Assembly: GCF_015351765.1 (NCBI RefSeq)
Contig: NZ_JADKQA010000004.1
Location: 186,001 to 250,000, forward strand
Direction: 5' to 3'
Source: Clostridium vitabionis
Lineage (GTDB): Bacteria > Bacillota > Clostridia > Lachnospirales > Lachnospiraceae
Length of the DNA stretch: 64,000 nucleotides
The translations under genes were made by a program, and so were the position numbers. Of this stretch, positions 9,065-16,228 are shown one piece after another. The notes beneath the pieces were generated by a model. It searched no databases, was not told the DNA's origin, and worked only from the letters and a program-made list of their open reading frames with translations. Numbering within the stretch: the stretch's first letter is position 1; each line of letters begins with the position of its first letter.

Positions 9065-9162
9065 CGTCTGCCGCCGTTTTCGGGGATCGTCCGGCTGCTG
9101 GGGCGCGGTTCCCGACGGCGGGGATAACTTTGGCGGCGGGAGGATTTCGAGAGGAGTGGGAT

Positions 9163-9999
9163 ATGGCCCTGCTGGCAAATTTTCACACGCACTGCACCTT
9201 CTGTGACGGGAAGGACACGGCGGAGGATATGGTGAGGGAGGCGGTCCGGAAGGGCTTCCTCCACCTGGGAATGTCCAGCCATGCCGATACCTGGTTTGAT
9301 CCGGATTACCGGATGGACATGAAGGCTTATCTCACCGAGATCCGCCGCCTGCGGGAGGCTTACCGGGACAGGATCGAGATTCTCGCGGGCGTGGAGATGG
9401 ATTGCCTTTCCCGTCCGGAGGCGTCGGACGGGGCCGAATATGTCATCGGTTCCACCCACTACCTCGACCTCGGCGATGGCCGGTATCCTTCTGTGGACGA
9501 TACGGTGGAGATCCAGGACCGGGTCTGCCGGGAGGAATTCGGCGGTGATTATTACCGGTACTGCCGCGCGTATTATGACCTGGAAGCCCAGGTCGTCGCG
9601 CGGACGAAATGCACCTTTATCGGGCATTTTGACCTGGTGACGAGATTTAATGAGGAAGAGCCCCGGTTTGACGAGGAAGATCCCCGCTATCTCGGTCCGG
9701 CGAAGGAGGCCATGCGCGCCCTCGCGGAATATCGGCTTCCGTTCGAGATCAATACCGGTGCCCTGAACCGCGGGAGACGGTCTGTGCCGTATCCGGCGCC
9801 GCCTCTCCTCCGATATCTGCATGAGCTCGGCGGGGAGATCATCATCAATTCCGATGCCCACCAGAAGGAGAAGCTCGACGGGGCATTTCCCGAAGCCATC
9901 CGGTGCGCCATCCGGTGCGGATTCACCCACACCAATATCCTGGCCAAGGATGGGGGAAAACCGGTTTTCCGCCAGATTGCCCTGGACCGCCTGCTCTGA
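9163..9999 (+). CDS. hisK: Histidinol-phosphatase, PHP family
   Basis: A 278-residue PHP-domain protein. Metal ligands expected in this fold are visible: NFHTHCTFCDGK, MSSHAD, AGVEMDC, GSTHYL, IGHFDLV and NSDAHQ. It dephosphorylates histidinol phosphate. I start at 9163 (MALLANFHTHC) because GAGAGGAG lies 5 nt upstream; a longer frame from a GTG at 9061 adds 34 residues of non-conserved sequence overlapping hisE. Position at the end of the his operon supports the substrate over other PHP phosphoesterases. Confidence 0.9.
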   Translation: MALLANFHTHCTFCDGKDTAEDMVREAVRKGFLHLGMSSHADTWFDPDYRMDMKAYLTEIRRLREAYRDRIEILAGVEMDCLSRPEASDGAEYVIGSTHYLDLGDGRYPSVDDTVEIQDRVCREEFGGDYYRYCRAYYDLEAQVVARTKCTFIGHFDLVTRFNEEEPRFDEEDPRYLGPAKEAMRALAEYRLPFEINTGALNRGRRSVPYPAPPLLRYLHELGGEIIINSDAHQKEKLDGAFPEAIRCAIRCGFTHTNILAKDGGKPVFRQIALDRLL

Positions 10000-10044
10000 C
10001 CTGCGCAAGGCGGCACGAAAGAAAGTTAATATTGACTAACATTT

Positions 10045-10075
10045 CACCTCGAGAGTACGTTATACTTCCGAGGTG
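10045..10075 (+). promoter_or_regulatory. Inverted repeat covering the CDF transporter ribosome binding site
   Basis: CACCTCG (10045-10051) and CGAGGTG (10069-10075) are perfect inverted 7-mers separated by 17 nt; the right arm contains the Shine-Dalgarno GAGGTG of the next gene. A TATACT-like -10 (10061-10066) lies between them. It could be an operator for a metal-sensing repressor, or an RNA hairpin that hides the ribosome site. Confidence 0.45.
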
Positions 10076-10080
10076 ATTTT

Positions 10081-11034
10081 ATGAATAAGCAGAAAGAAAA
10101 TGAGAGATACTCCGGCGCTGATGCCAGCGAGATCCGTCTGGGCAATCTTGCCAGCGCCGGCCGGGACGTGCGGTTCCAGAAGGATGCAGCCCGGGTCTCT
10201 CTTGTCGGTATTGTCGGCAATGTGATCCTATCCCTGATGAAGCTGGCTGCGGGCGTGATCGCCCACTCGAGCGCCATGGTTTCCGATGCCATCCATTCGG
10301 CATCAGATTCTGTCTCCAGCGTCATCGTGATCATCGGCGTCCGCCTGTCCGGAAAGGCGGCGGATGAGTCCCATCCCTACGGCCATGAGCGGTTTGAGTG
10401 TGTAACCGCCATTGTCCTCTCGGTGATTCTCTTTATCACCGGCCTCTTTATCGGCCTGAACGCCGTGAAGACGATCCTGGGGTTAAATGGTGAAGTCCAG
10501 GTTCCCGGCGCCCTGGCGGCGGCAGCCGCCGTGGTCTCGATCGTCAGCAAGGAGATCATGTATCATTACACCATGCACTATGCGGCACTGTACGATTCCA
10601 GCGCGCTCCGCGCGTCCGCCTGGGATCACCGGAGTGACGCATTTTCCTCAATCGGTTCCCTGGCCGGCGTCCTCGGCGCCCGGATGGGCTATCCGGTGCT
10701 GGATTCGGTGGCCAGCCTGGTCATCTGCGTCTTCATTGTGAAAGCGGCGTACAGCATTTTCCAGGACGCCATCGACAAGATGGTGGATCATTCCTGCGAC
10801 GAGGAGACGGAGAAGGCAATCCGCGCGCTCGCGCTCAGCAAGCCCGGGGTGCTCGGCGTTGACCTCCTGCATACCAGGGTATTCGGCAACAAAATCTATG
10901 TGGATATGGAGATCGCGGCGGATGGGAATGAATCCCTGAGAAATGCGCACGCGACGGCTGAGGGCGTGCATGATGCCATCGAGAAGGCATTTCCCCAGGT
11001 GAAACACATCATGATCCACGTGAATCCGAGGTAA
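10081..11034 (+). CDS. Cation diffusion facilitator (CDF) metal transporter
   Basis: A 317-residue inner-membrane divalent-cation/proton antiporter. The metal-site motif HxxxD appears in AIHSASDSVSS and again as WDHRSDAFSS, with the conserved SHPYGHERFE loop between them. About five to six membrane segments precede a cytoplasmic C-terminal domain with HTRVFGNKIYVDMEI. The ion (Zn, Fe, Mn, Co) cannot be told from sequence alone. The start has GAGGTG 5 nt upstream. It stands alone between the his operon and an IS-split terminator. Confidence 0.93.
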   Translation: MNKQKENERYSGADASEIRLGNLASAGRDVRFQKDAARVSLVGIVGNVILSLMKLAAGVIAHSSAMVSDAIHSASDSVSSVIVIIGVRLSGKAADESHPYGHERFECVTAIVLSVILFITGLFIGLNAVKTILGLNGEVQVPGALAAAAAVVSIVSKEIMYHYTMHYAALYDSSALRASAWDHRSDAFSSIGSLAGVLGARMGYPVLDSVASLVICVFIVKAAYSIFQDAIDKMVDHSCDEETEKAIRALALSKPGVLGVDLLHTRVFGNKIYVDMEIAADGNESLRNAHATAEGVHDAIEKAFPQVKHIMIHVNPR

Positions 11035-11097
11035 ATGCCGCTGCTCCGGAAAGCGCTCCGCGTAAGCAAAGGGGCTGCCGCATCGAAAATGATATGC

Positions 11098-11141
11098 TAC
11101 CCCCAAGTAGGACATTGAAATATAAAACCTACTTGGGGGTA
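11098..11141 (+). promoter_or_regulatory. Hairpin at IS left end before orfA
   Basis: Perfect 14-bp arms (TACCCCCAAGTAGG and its complement) surround a 16-nt loop, ending 5 nt before the orfA ATG. Such structures in IS3/IS10 elements limit transposase expression from transcripts that run in from outside. Confidence 0.6.
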
Positions 11142-11146
11142 TTTCT

Positions 11147-11913
11147 ATGTCCAATAGAATCAAGATCGATCCATTAATAAAAGTCAAACTGGTTGAAAGC
11201 TATCTAAGGTCAGAGATTGGCTTAAGAGAAGCGGCCAGACAGGCAGGCTTGGCGGGAAGTGGAACAGACTCGTTCATGAAATTGGCTTAAGAGAAGCGGC
11301 CAGACAGGCAGGCTTGGCGGGAAGTGGAACAGACTCGTTCATGAAATGGGTAAACATCTATAAAAATGAAGGCCCTGCTGGTCTCCTTCCCCAAAAGCAT
11401 TCTAAGAGTTATCCATTGACTACAAAGCTGGCGGCTGTGAATGATTACCTTGAGGGTAAAGGTTCTCAGCTGGAGATAGCTGCTCGCTATGGGCTCAGAT
11501 CAAAACATCCATTAAGCAACTGGCTAAAAGAGTATAATACTCATGGAGAAATCCGTTCCCGTGGAAGCGGAGGAGGTAGCTACATGAGAAAAGCCAGACA
11601 GACAACACCAGAAGAGCGTCTTGAGATCGTACGGGCCTGCCTTGCCAATGATAAGAATTATGGCGCAATGGCGTTGAAATATAACTGTTCCTATCAACAG
11701 GTACGCAACTGGGTAATGCGCTATGAAAAGATGGGATCTGCAGGCCTGGAGGACCGGCGGGGTAAACGTGCCGGCACACAGCCGGCCAGGACGCCTGAAG
11801 AAGAGCAAAGAGACAGGATCGCTGAACTCGAAAGGAAGATCCGTGATCTCCAGATGGAGAACGACCTGTTAAAAAAAGTCAGAGAGTTAGAGATGAAAGA
11901 TCGCTATCTCTGA
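11147..11913 (+). pseudogene. IS3-family transposase OrfA, interrupted by a 65-bp tandem duplication
   Basis: The frame opens at the ATG at 11147 (MSNRIKIDPLIKVKLVESY) and reads through a first HTH half, then meets a stop at 11288-11290. Bases 11216-11280 are repeated exactly at 11281-11345, and because 65 is not a multiple of three the frame is broken. Removing one copy restores a continuous 233-residue OrfA with two helix-turn-helix segments and a C-terminal leucine-zipper-like coiled coil (ELERKIRDLQMENDLLKK). Downstream of the duplication the frame is intact from 11314 (TTG) to 11913, so a shortened protein could still be made. Confidence 0.85.
11216..11345. repeat. Perfect 65-bp tandem duplication inside orfA
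   Basis: Two abutting identical copies, 11216-11280 and 11281-11345, beginning ATTGGCTTAAGAG and ending CGTTCATGAA. Identity is complete, so the event is recent. Confidence 0.97.
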
Positions 11914-11914
11914 C
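11871..11914 (+). other. Programmed -1 frameshift signal between orfA and orfB
   Basis: A run of seven A (11871-11877) is in the phase A-AAA-AAA relative to orfA. It is followed at once by an inverted repeat GTCAGAGA/TCTCTGAC (11878-11885 and 11907-11914), a candidate stimulatory stem. A -1 shift here enters the orfB frame and would give the OrfAB transposase. Confidence 0.75.
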
Positions 11915-11972
11915 TCGACATCTGTATAAATACCAGGCGATCAAAGAGCTTTCAGAAGAAAAGCATTATCCT

Positions 11973-12806
11973 GTGCAAAGATTGTGTGAGCATCTTCACC
12001 TTTCGCGAGGGGCTTACTACCGATGGCTCAGGAATCCTGTAAGCCTCAGCGAGAAACGCAACCAGGAGATCTCAGAGAAGGTCAGTGCCATCCATGAAAG
12101 CCATCCTGATATGGGATACCGTCGGATCCGGGATGAACTGGAAAAACATCAAGGGATTGATGTCAATGATAAACGTATCTTACGTATTTGTCGGAAAAAA
12201 CATATCCAATCTGCAATCAAATGGAAACCGAAGAGCTGCACAAAAAGCAGTGATGATCCGGCGCACATCGCGAAGAATTACCTTAACCGGGATTTCCACG
12301 CGGATGCTCCGAATAAGAAATGGCTGACTGATGTAACTGAGTTCAAGTATTACATCGGCACAGATGTTCATAAGGTATACCTGAGCGCCATCCTGGATCT
12401 ATATGACCGCAGGATCGTAGCTTACAAGATCAGCGATCACAATGACAATCCGCTTGTCATGAACACTTTTGACGAGGCTGTGGCCCTTGAGCCGGACGCG
12501 CATCCTCTGTTCCATAGTGACAGAGGTTTCCAGTATACAGGCAAACAGTTCTGCACACGTTTAAAGAAACATCATATGAAGCAGAGTATGTCCAGAGTCG
12601 CCTATTGTATCGACAATGGGCCCATGGAAGGTTTTTGGGGTATTTTGAAGCGGGAAATGTACTATGGCAGGAAGTTCACCTCAAAAGGGGATCTGACCAC
12701 TGCTGTTGAATCCTACATAAGGTATTACAACACAGAGCGGATCCAGCGGAAGCTGCATCTGATGACGCCTACGGAATTCCATGATCATTTTGATGCTGCA
12801 GCATAA
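11973..12806 (+). CDS. IS3-family transposase OrfB (DDE integrase core)
   Basis: A 277-residue catalytic part with an rve integrase core. The triad is D120 (WLTDVTEF), D183 (FHSDRGFQYT) and E219 (NGPMEGFWGILK), giving the DD(35)E spacing expected of the IS3 family. The listed start is a GTG; the open frame extends back to the A7 slippery run at 11877, and the natural product is probably the OrfAB fusion. The frame is intact, so catalysis is possible, but the broken orfA upstream suggests the copy may no longer move by itself. Confidence 0.93.
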   Translation: MQRLCEHLHLSRGAYYRWLRNPVSLSEKRNQEISEKVSAIHESHPDMGYRRIRDELEKHQGIDVNDKRILRICRKKHIQSAIKWKPKSCTKSSDDPAHIAKNYLNRDFHADAPNKKWLTDVTEFKYYIGTDVHKVYLSAILDLYDRRIVAYKISDHNDNPLVMNTFDEAVALEPDAHPLFHSDRGFQYTGKQFCTRLKKHHMKQSMSRVAYCIDNGPMEGFWGILKREMYYGRKFTSKGDLTTAVESYIRYYNTERIQRKLHLMTPTEFHDHFDAAA

Positions 12807-12810
12807 GAAT

Positions 12811-12837
12811 ACCGCCAGCCGATGCTTGACTGGCGGT
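12811..12837 (+). terminator. Hairpin after IS orfB
   Basis: ACCGCCAG (12811-12818) pairs with CTGGCGGT (12830-12837), followed by AAAGAGCTTTTTAATT. Probable terminator of the transposase transcript. Confidence 0.5.
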
Positions 12838-12923
12838 AAAGAGCTTTTTAATTATTCACTGTCCTCTTGACGGGTAGCACACCAAAATGCGGCAGCCCCT
12901 TTGGCATGTGCGGGAAAGTAACC

Positions 12924-13733
12924 TTAATTTTTGAAGAAATCCGGGTCGGCCGTCCTGTCGATGGTCACGGAGAGCTCTCCGTCATCGGCGGAAGCGAGCT
13001 GACCTTCCGGGAAAGTGAAGGTGACGCCGTTCTTGTCTACGTTCCAGACGAGATTGCCGCCGTCCACCTGGGATTTGATCGCTGAGGCGTAATCATTGTT
13101 GAAGGTGACATCGGTGTACTCACTCTTCAGGCGGCTTGCCAGTGTATCCGCGAGGGAGGAGGTGTCCTTCACCATGTCGTCCAGGGATACCTGTGCCCCG
13201 TCCTTGGAGCGGAAGGTGACGGCGCGTGCCGTGATCTCCGGAGTATCTCCCAGCGTATCGGTGTATTCGGTGATCAGGAGGCTCACATATTCCGGACTTG
13301 CGGAGACCACGTCAACCTCCGAGTCCACCTCGTAGGGATCAAAATCTGTCTTATTGCCGGCATTGGCATCCGCGGCATCCTGCAGGCTGTCCAGGCGCGC
13401 CTGGATGCGGTCAGATTCGTCATCGTTGAATTTGTTCAGGGCATCGGCCAGGTCTGTGTAGCTGTCCTCGCCGGTGCTGAGGCTTACGGTATCGTAGCTG
13501 CTGACGATCACCGCTGCGCCGTCGTCACGGTTCACGGATGAGTCTACGGTGTCCACCTTCACGGCAAGGTCTGCTGCCGGTGCCGCCTCCGTGGTCGTTT
13601 CCGCCACTGTCGTCTCCGCGGCTGTTGTGGCGGCCTCCGTTGTCGCAGAAGTCTTGTCCCCGCTGCCGCAGGCAGTGAGAAGCGAGGCAGCCGTCAGTGC
13701 GGCTGCAGCAAGAATGCTATACTTTTTTTTCAT
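12924..13733 (-). CDS. Lipoprotein, possible DUF3298/RsiV-like domain
   Basis: A 269-residue secreted lipoprotein. It starts MKKKYSILAAAAL with a lipobox LLTAC at about residues 18-22, so it should be anchored to the outer face of the membrane. A Thr/Ala/Glu-rich linker (about 25-55) precedes a globular part in which ITARAVTFRSKDGAQVSLDD and the later LTVTID-like strand resemble the DUF3298 domain of RsiV-type anti-sigma and related proteins; this is tentative. The start at 13733 has AAAGGAGG 7 nt upstream; a longer frame adds 28 residues without one. The right half of the split terminator lies just downstream. Confidence 0.8.
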   Translation of the reverse strand: MKKKYSILAAAALTAASLLTACGSGDKTSATTEAATTAAETTVAETTTEAAPAADLAVKVDTVDSSVNRDDGAAVIVSSYDTVSLSTGEDSYTDLADALNKFNDDESDRIQARLDSLQDAADANAGNKTDFDPYEVDSEVDVVSASPEYVSLLITEYTDTLGDTPEITARAVTFRSKDGAQVSLDDMVKDTSSLADTLASRLKSEYTDVTFNNDYASAIKSQVDGGNLVWNVDKNGVTFTFPEGQLASADDGELSVTIDRTADPDFFKN

Positions 13734-13759
13734 CGAAAATCCTCCTTTGTTGCTGCCAG

Positions 13760-13817
13760 GGAGGCACAGGCCTCCGTGTATGGGGTTAGTATAGCGCGCC
13801 GGGCATTTACGAAACAA
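13760..13817 (-). promoter_or_regulatory. Promoter and leader hairpin of the lipoprotein gene
   Basis: Read on the minus strand, TTGTTT (13817-13812) and TATACT (13793-13788) are 18 bp apart. The leader then holds a perfect hairpin GGAGGC-CTGT-GCCTCC (13775-13760) just before the ribosome site. Confidence 0.6.
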
Positions 13818-13840
13818 GGCGGAGAATATTTAAGGATTCG

Positions 13841-14791
13841 TTAAGACCGGTTCCCGGAGCTGATTTCCTGCCAGCGGGCGAGGAGAGCCCGGTGAAATCC
13901 GGTGGAAATGTACAGGAAGCCGGCGACAGCGACCGGGAGGGACATCAGGAAAAAGAGCAGGATGGCCAGAATCGCCGGGAGAAAACGGGATCTCGGCAGC
14001 ATCAGCTTGAAACTCAGCGTCAGCGCGAGAAAACCGAAACACATCAGGTAAAATACGCCGAGAATGCCGGCGCACTGGCTGATATTTTCCAGAATGACAT
14101 TGTTCATCGGCGCCGCGAAGGAAGAGTAATAGAGAACCAGGCAGGCCATAGCAGCCCAGCCGGTCCAGACCGGCGGCATAAAATAGAAGATGGGCGTTGG
14201 CCGCTGTACCGGGAAGCGGAGGCGCCGGAGAATCAGCAGGCTCAGCTCATAGACGACAAAGCCCTGGAGAATGCCGGAGACCGCCATGGAGATCACGAAC
14301 ATCCGGGTAAAAAAGCTGACCGAGAAGGCATTCTCCGGAACCTGGGCACCGGACTTCTGCATCATCTGCTCAAAAACGGATTTCATCTGGACAATGTCCG
14401 CGGTGAGGTTATAGCCGGAAAGGGAGGCCAGCACCACGGTGGAGAGCACAGTGGCGGCAGCGGACAGCGCCATGACCAGGAGCAGGGTCGAGGTCATATT
14501 CTTGTGGTGATTGAGCCGTGTGCCGAAAATCATGCCGATGAGTGCCTGGGAAACGGCGTAGAAGATGTTGGTAAAGGTTGTGCAGAGGAAGGCGATCATG
14601 CACATGCAGACAAAGACAGGCAGGCTGGATCTGCCCCCGTACAGGGCGGCGTAGGCTACCATGGGAATCGGGTAGATAAAAAGAAAAACATCCTGAAACA
14701 GGCCGCCGGTCTGGCGGTCCAGAAGAAGGAGCGCGCCGAAGATGGCGATGATCATCGCGCCCTGGGTAATCCTTTTTGTGCTGGAATTCAC
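13841..14791 (-). CDS. Polytopic membrane protein, DUF2232 (YybS-like)
   Basis: A 316-residue protein with about eight hydrophobic segments. The N-terminal part (TQGAMIIAIFGALLLL, then YPIPMVAYAALYGGR) and the C-terminal FYLMCFGFLALTLSFKLM resemble the YybS/DUF2232 family of Firmicutes, whose members sit next to rpsR/dhhP in Bacillus; function unknown. The start is a GTG with GAGGAGG 7 nt upstream. Here it lies upstream of the lipoprotein gene, which has its own promoter. Its leader region is filled by structured repeats. Confidence 0.75.
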   Translation of the reverse strand: MNSSTKRITQGAMIIAIFGALLLLDRQTGGLFQDVFLFIYPIPMVAYAALYGGRSSLPVFVCMCMIAFLCTTFTNIFYAVSQALIGMIFGTRLNHHKNMTSTLLLVMALSAAATVLSTVVLASLSGYNLTADIVQMKSVFEQMMQKSGAQVPENAFSVSFFTRMFVISMAVSGILQGFVVYELSLLILRRLRFPVQRPTPIFYFMPPVWTGWAAMACLVLYYSSFAAPMNNVILENISQCAGILGVFYLMCFGFLALTLSFKLMLPRSRFLPAILAILLFFLMSLPVAVAGFLYISTGFHRALLARWQEISSGNRS

Positions 14792-14831
14792 GGGGAGCCC
14801 TCCTCGTTGGAATATCGATATTCTCCTTGTT

Positions 14832-14877
14832 CAGCCCCCCGCATCTCGCGAAGCTTCGCTCCGCTCGATGCGGGCTG
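14832..14877. repeat. Dispersed structured repeat, partial copy (hairpin 1 only)
   Basis: CCTTGTTCAGCC starts the copy, then a hairpin with CCGCATC and GATGCGG arms around CGCGAAGCTTCG. It is a near duplicate of the first part of the complete unit that begins at 14891; the other two hairpins and the right outer arm are absent. Confidence 0.75.
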
Positions 14878-14890
14878 GAATTATCGTGCC

Positions 14891-15044
14891 CCTTGTTCAG
14901 CCCCCCGCATCTCGCGAAGCTTCGCTTCACTCGATGTGGGGGTTCCGAGCGCCTGCGGCGCTTGGCCAGCCCATTTCGAGAGGCACCCGAAAATACCTGC
15001 AAGCAGTTTTTCGGGTGCCTCTCGAAATGGGCTGCTGAACAAGG
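14891..15044. repeat. Dispersed structured repeat, complete unit (outer stem plus three hairpins)
   Basis: Outer arms CCTTGTTCAGC (14891-14901) and GCTGAACAAGG (15034-15044) are perfect 11-bp complements. Inside are hairpin 1 (14902-14942, 10 bp outer arms with one wobble, CGCGAAGCTTCG near the tip), hairpin 2 (14945-14965, CCGAGCGCC-TGC-GGCGCTTGG) and hairpin 3 (14968-14993 with 15008-15033, 26 perfect pairs, loop containing CTGCAAGCAG). Folded, this is a four-way junction. It lies between the DUF2232 gene and tRNA-Lys. No coding frame is plausible in it. Confidence 0.9.
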
Positions 15045-15101
15045 GTAAAATAAAAGCACCAACCCCACAGCTCTTACGTCTGCAAAATCGGTACTTTTTC
15101 G

Positions 15102-15174
15102 TGCGCCTTCAGGGACTCGAACCCTGGACAAATAGATTAAGAGTCTACTGCTCTACCAACTGAGCTAAAAGCGC
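15102..15174 (-). tRNA. tRNA-Lys (anticodon CTT)
   Basis: Read on the minus strand, 73 nt fold as a cloverleaf: acceptor stem GCGCTTT with AAGGCGC, D-arm AGCTCAGTTGGTAGAGC, anticodon loop ACTCTTAAT with CTT, and T-arm CAGGGTTCGAGTCCCTG. The discriminator is A; CCA is not encoded. Confidence 0.96.
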
Positions 15175-15216
15175 ATCTTTGTTTGATTGTCTGTCGCTCT
15201 CTCAACGACATGGCCT

Positions 15217-15245
15217 ATGATAAACTATAGCGGAGGGAAAGTCAA
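15217..15245 (-). promoter_or_regulatory. Promoter of tRNA-Lys
   Basis: On the minus strand TTGACT (15245-15240) and TATCAT (15222-15217) are 17 bp apart, about 43 bp before the tRNA 5' end. Confidence 0.65.
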
Positions 15246-15285
15246 GCAAATTTTTAAAAAAATATAAAAAATATTTTTCTGCCAT

Positions 15286-15331
15286 AAAGTCCGCCATCAT
15301 CTCCATGTCACCATGCATGATGCCGGACTTT
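15286..15331 (-). terminator. Terminator of trmB
   Basis: AAAGTCCGGCATCAT pairs with ATGATGGCGGACTTT on the minus strand (one mismatch), followed by a U-rich stretch. It lies 17 bp after the trmB stop. Confidence 0.7.
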
Positions 15332-15347
15332 GGACACGGGAATCTTC

Positions 15348-15983
15348 TTATCTTCTCGCGGCCAGCTTGCAGATCGGGTTCCCCTTGGCGGAGAACTTCG
15401 CTTCATATTCCGTCATCACATTTCCGATTCCCATGCTGCTCCGGTGGAGGTCATAGGTAAGTCCCGTGATGGTCCATCCGCACTCCTGCACGGTCTCTAC
15501 GGAATAATCAAAGAGCCCGCGGTTGTCCGTTTTGAACTCCAGCGTTCCCGACGGCGCCAGGATGCGGTCATAGACAGCGAGAAATTCCGGGGAGGTCAGC
15601 CGCCGGTCCGCGTGGCGCTTTTTCGGCCATGGGTCGGAAAAATTCAGGTAAATCCGGTCCACCTCGCCCGGGGCGAAGATTTTGTCCAGCTCCTTCGCGT
15701 CCGCGCAGAGAAAGCGGAGGTTTGGGAGGGGATCCGCCGTGAGCTTCGCGATAGCCTTGAGGAGGACGGTAGCGTACCGTTCAACGCCGATAAAACTCAC
15801 CCCGGGGTATTCCCGGGCCATCTCATGGAGAAAGATGCCCTTGCCCATGCCGATCTCCAGCCGGATCGGGCTCGCGGCTTCGAAAATCCGGGTCCAGCGA
15901 CCCCTTTCTGCTTCCGGGTTATGGATCACCAGGGGGCTTTCCCCCACCATCTGCTCAGAGCCGGGAATATGGCGCAGTCTCAT
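15348..15983 (-). CDS. trmB: tRNA (guanine-N7)-methyltransferase
   Basis: A 211-residue SAM-dependent methyltransferase that modifies G46 of tRNAs. The SAM site is IRLEIGMGKGIFL, GVERYATVLLKA follows, and the TrmB signature DRIYLNFSDPWPKKRHADRRLT is cut here only to note its core NFSDPWPKKRH. The start at 15983 has GGAGGAAA just upstream; the longer frame to 16130 runs into repeat DNA and adds 49 unrelated residues. Followed by its own terminator. Confidence 0.95.
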   Translation of the reverse strand: MRLRHIPGSEQMVGESPLVIHNPEAERGRWTRIFEAASPIRLEIGMGKGIFLHEMAREYPGVSFIGVERYATVLLKAIAKLTADPLPNLRFLCADAKELDKIFAPGEVDRIYLNFSDPWPKKRHADRRLTSPEFLAVYDRILAPSGTLEFKTDNRGLFDYSVETVQECGWTITGLTYDLHRSSMGIGNVMTEYEAKFSAKGNPICKLAARR

Positions 15984-16107
15984 GATTTTCCTCCGATTCT
16001 TTTCGCTGTTTTGTCTGCCGAAATCATAGCATTCCGGTGTGTGGCGGTCAAGAAAGGGTGGAAAGTTTTTCCCTCTGCGGTAAAATACTGGTATCTGTTC
16101 GGAAGCC

Positions 16108-16174
16108 CACATGCCGGGGAAAACCTGCAAAACCGTTTGCGGGCAGCCGTTTTGCGGCTTCTCCCCGGCATGTG
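16108..16174. repeat. Dispersed structured repeat, hairpin 3 type
   Basis: Outer arms CACATGCCGGGGA (16108-16120) and TCCCCGGCATGTG (16162-16174) are perfect complements. Inner arms GCAAAAC (16127-16133) and GTTTTGC (16149-16155) surround a loop with TGC...GCAG. It lies between the divergent trmB and maf genes. Confidence 0.85.
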
Positions 16175-16228
16175 TTGGGCCGTTGCCAATTCTGGGATCT
16201 GCCCGGAGAGGCGGATGGGAGGGATAAG

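Larger units (their letters stand above)
11090..12884 (+). mobile_element. IS3-family (IS150-group) insertion sequence
   Basis: The element is bounded by imperfect terminal inverted repeats: TG-A-T-A-TGCTACCC...AGGACATTGAA at the left and its counterpart (TGGTGTGCTACCC...AGGACAGTGAA when reversed) ending at 12884. It encodes OrfA and OrfB with a -1 frameshift signal between them. A likely 3-bp AAA target duplication flanks it. Length is 1795 bp including an internal 65-bp duplication, so the ancestral element would be about 1730 bp. Composition is less GC-rich than the surrounding genes. Confidence 0.93.
11072..12901. terminator. Bidirectional terminator hairpin split by an insertion sequence
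   Basis: The left flank of the IS ends with AAAGGGGCTGCCGCAT and the right flank begins ATGCGGCAGCCCCTTT, exact reverse complements of 16 bases. Joined without the IS and one copy of an AAA duplication, they form one stem with a 5-nt CGAAA loop. It lies between two convergent genes (CDF transporter and lipoprotein), so it would have served both. Confidence 0.7.

Noticed and set aside
10032-10066. Standard promoter TTGACT/TATACT for the CDF gene
   Set aside because: The spacing is 23 bp, too long for a normal sigma-A promoter, so I list only the inverted repeat.
14832-15044. CRISPR-like or tRNA-like gene in the repeat cluster
   Set aside because: Only two related copies, no spacers of regular length, and no tRNA cloverleaf; the adjacent true tRNA-Lys is separate.
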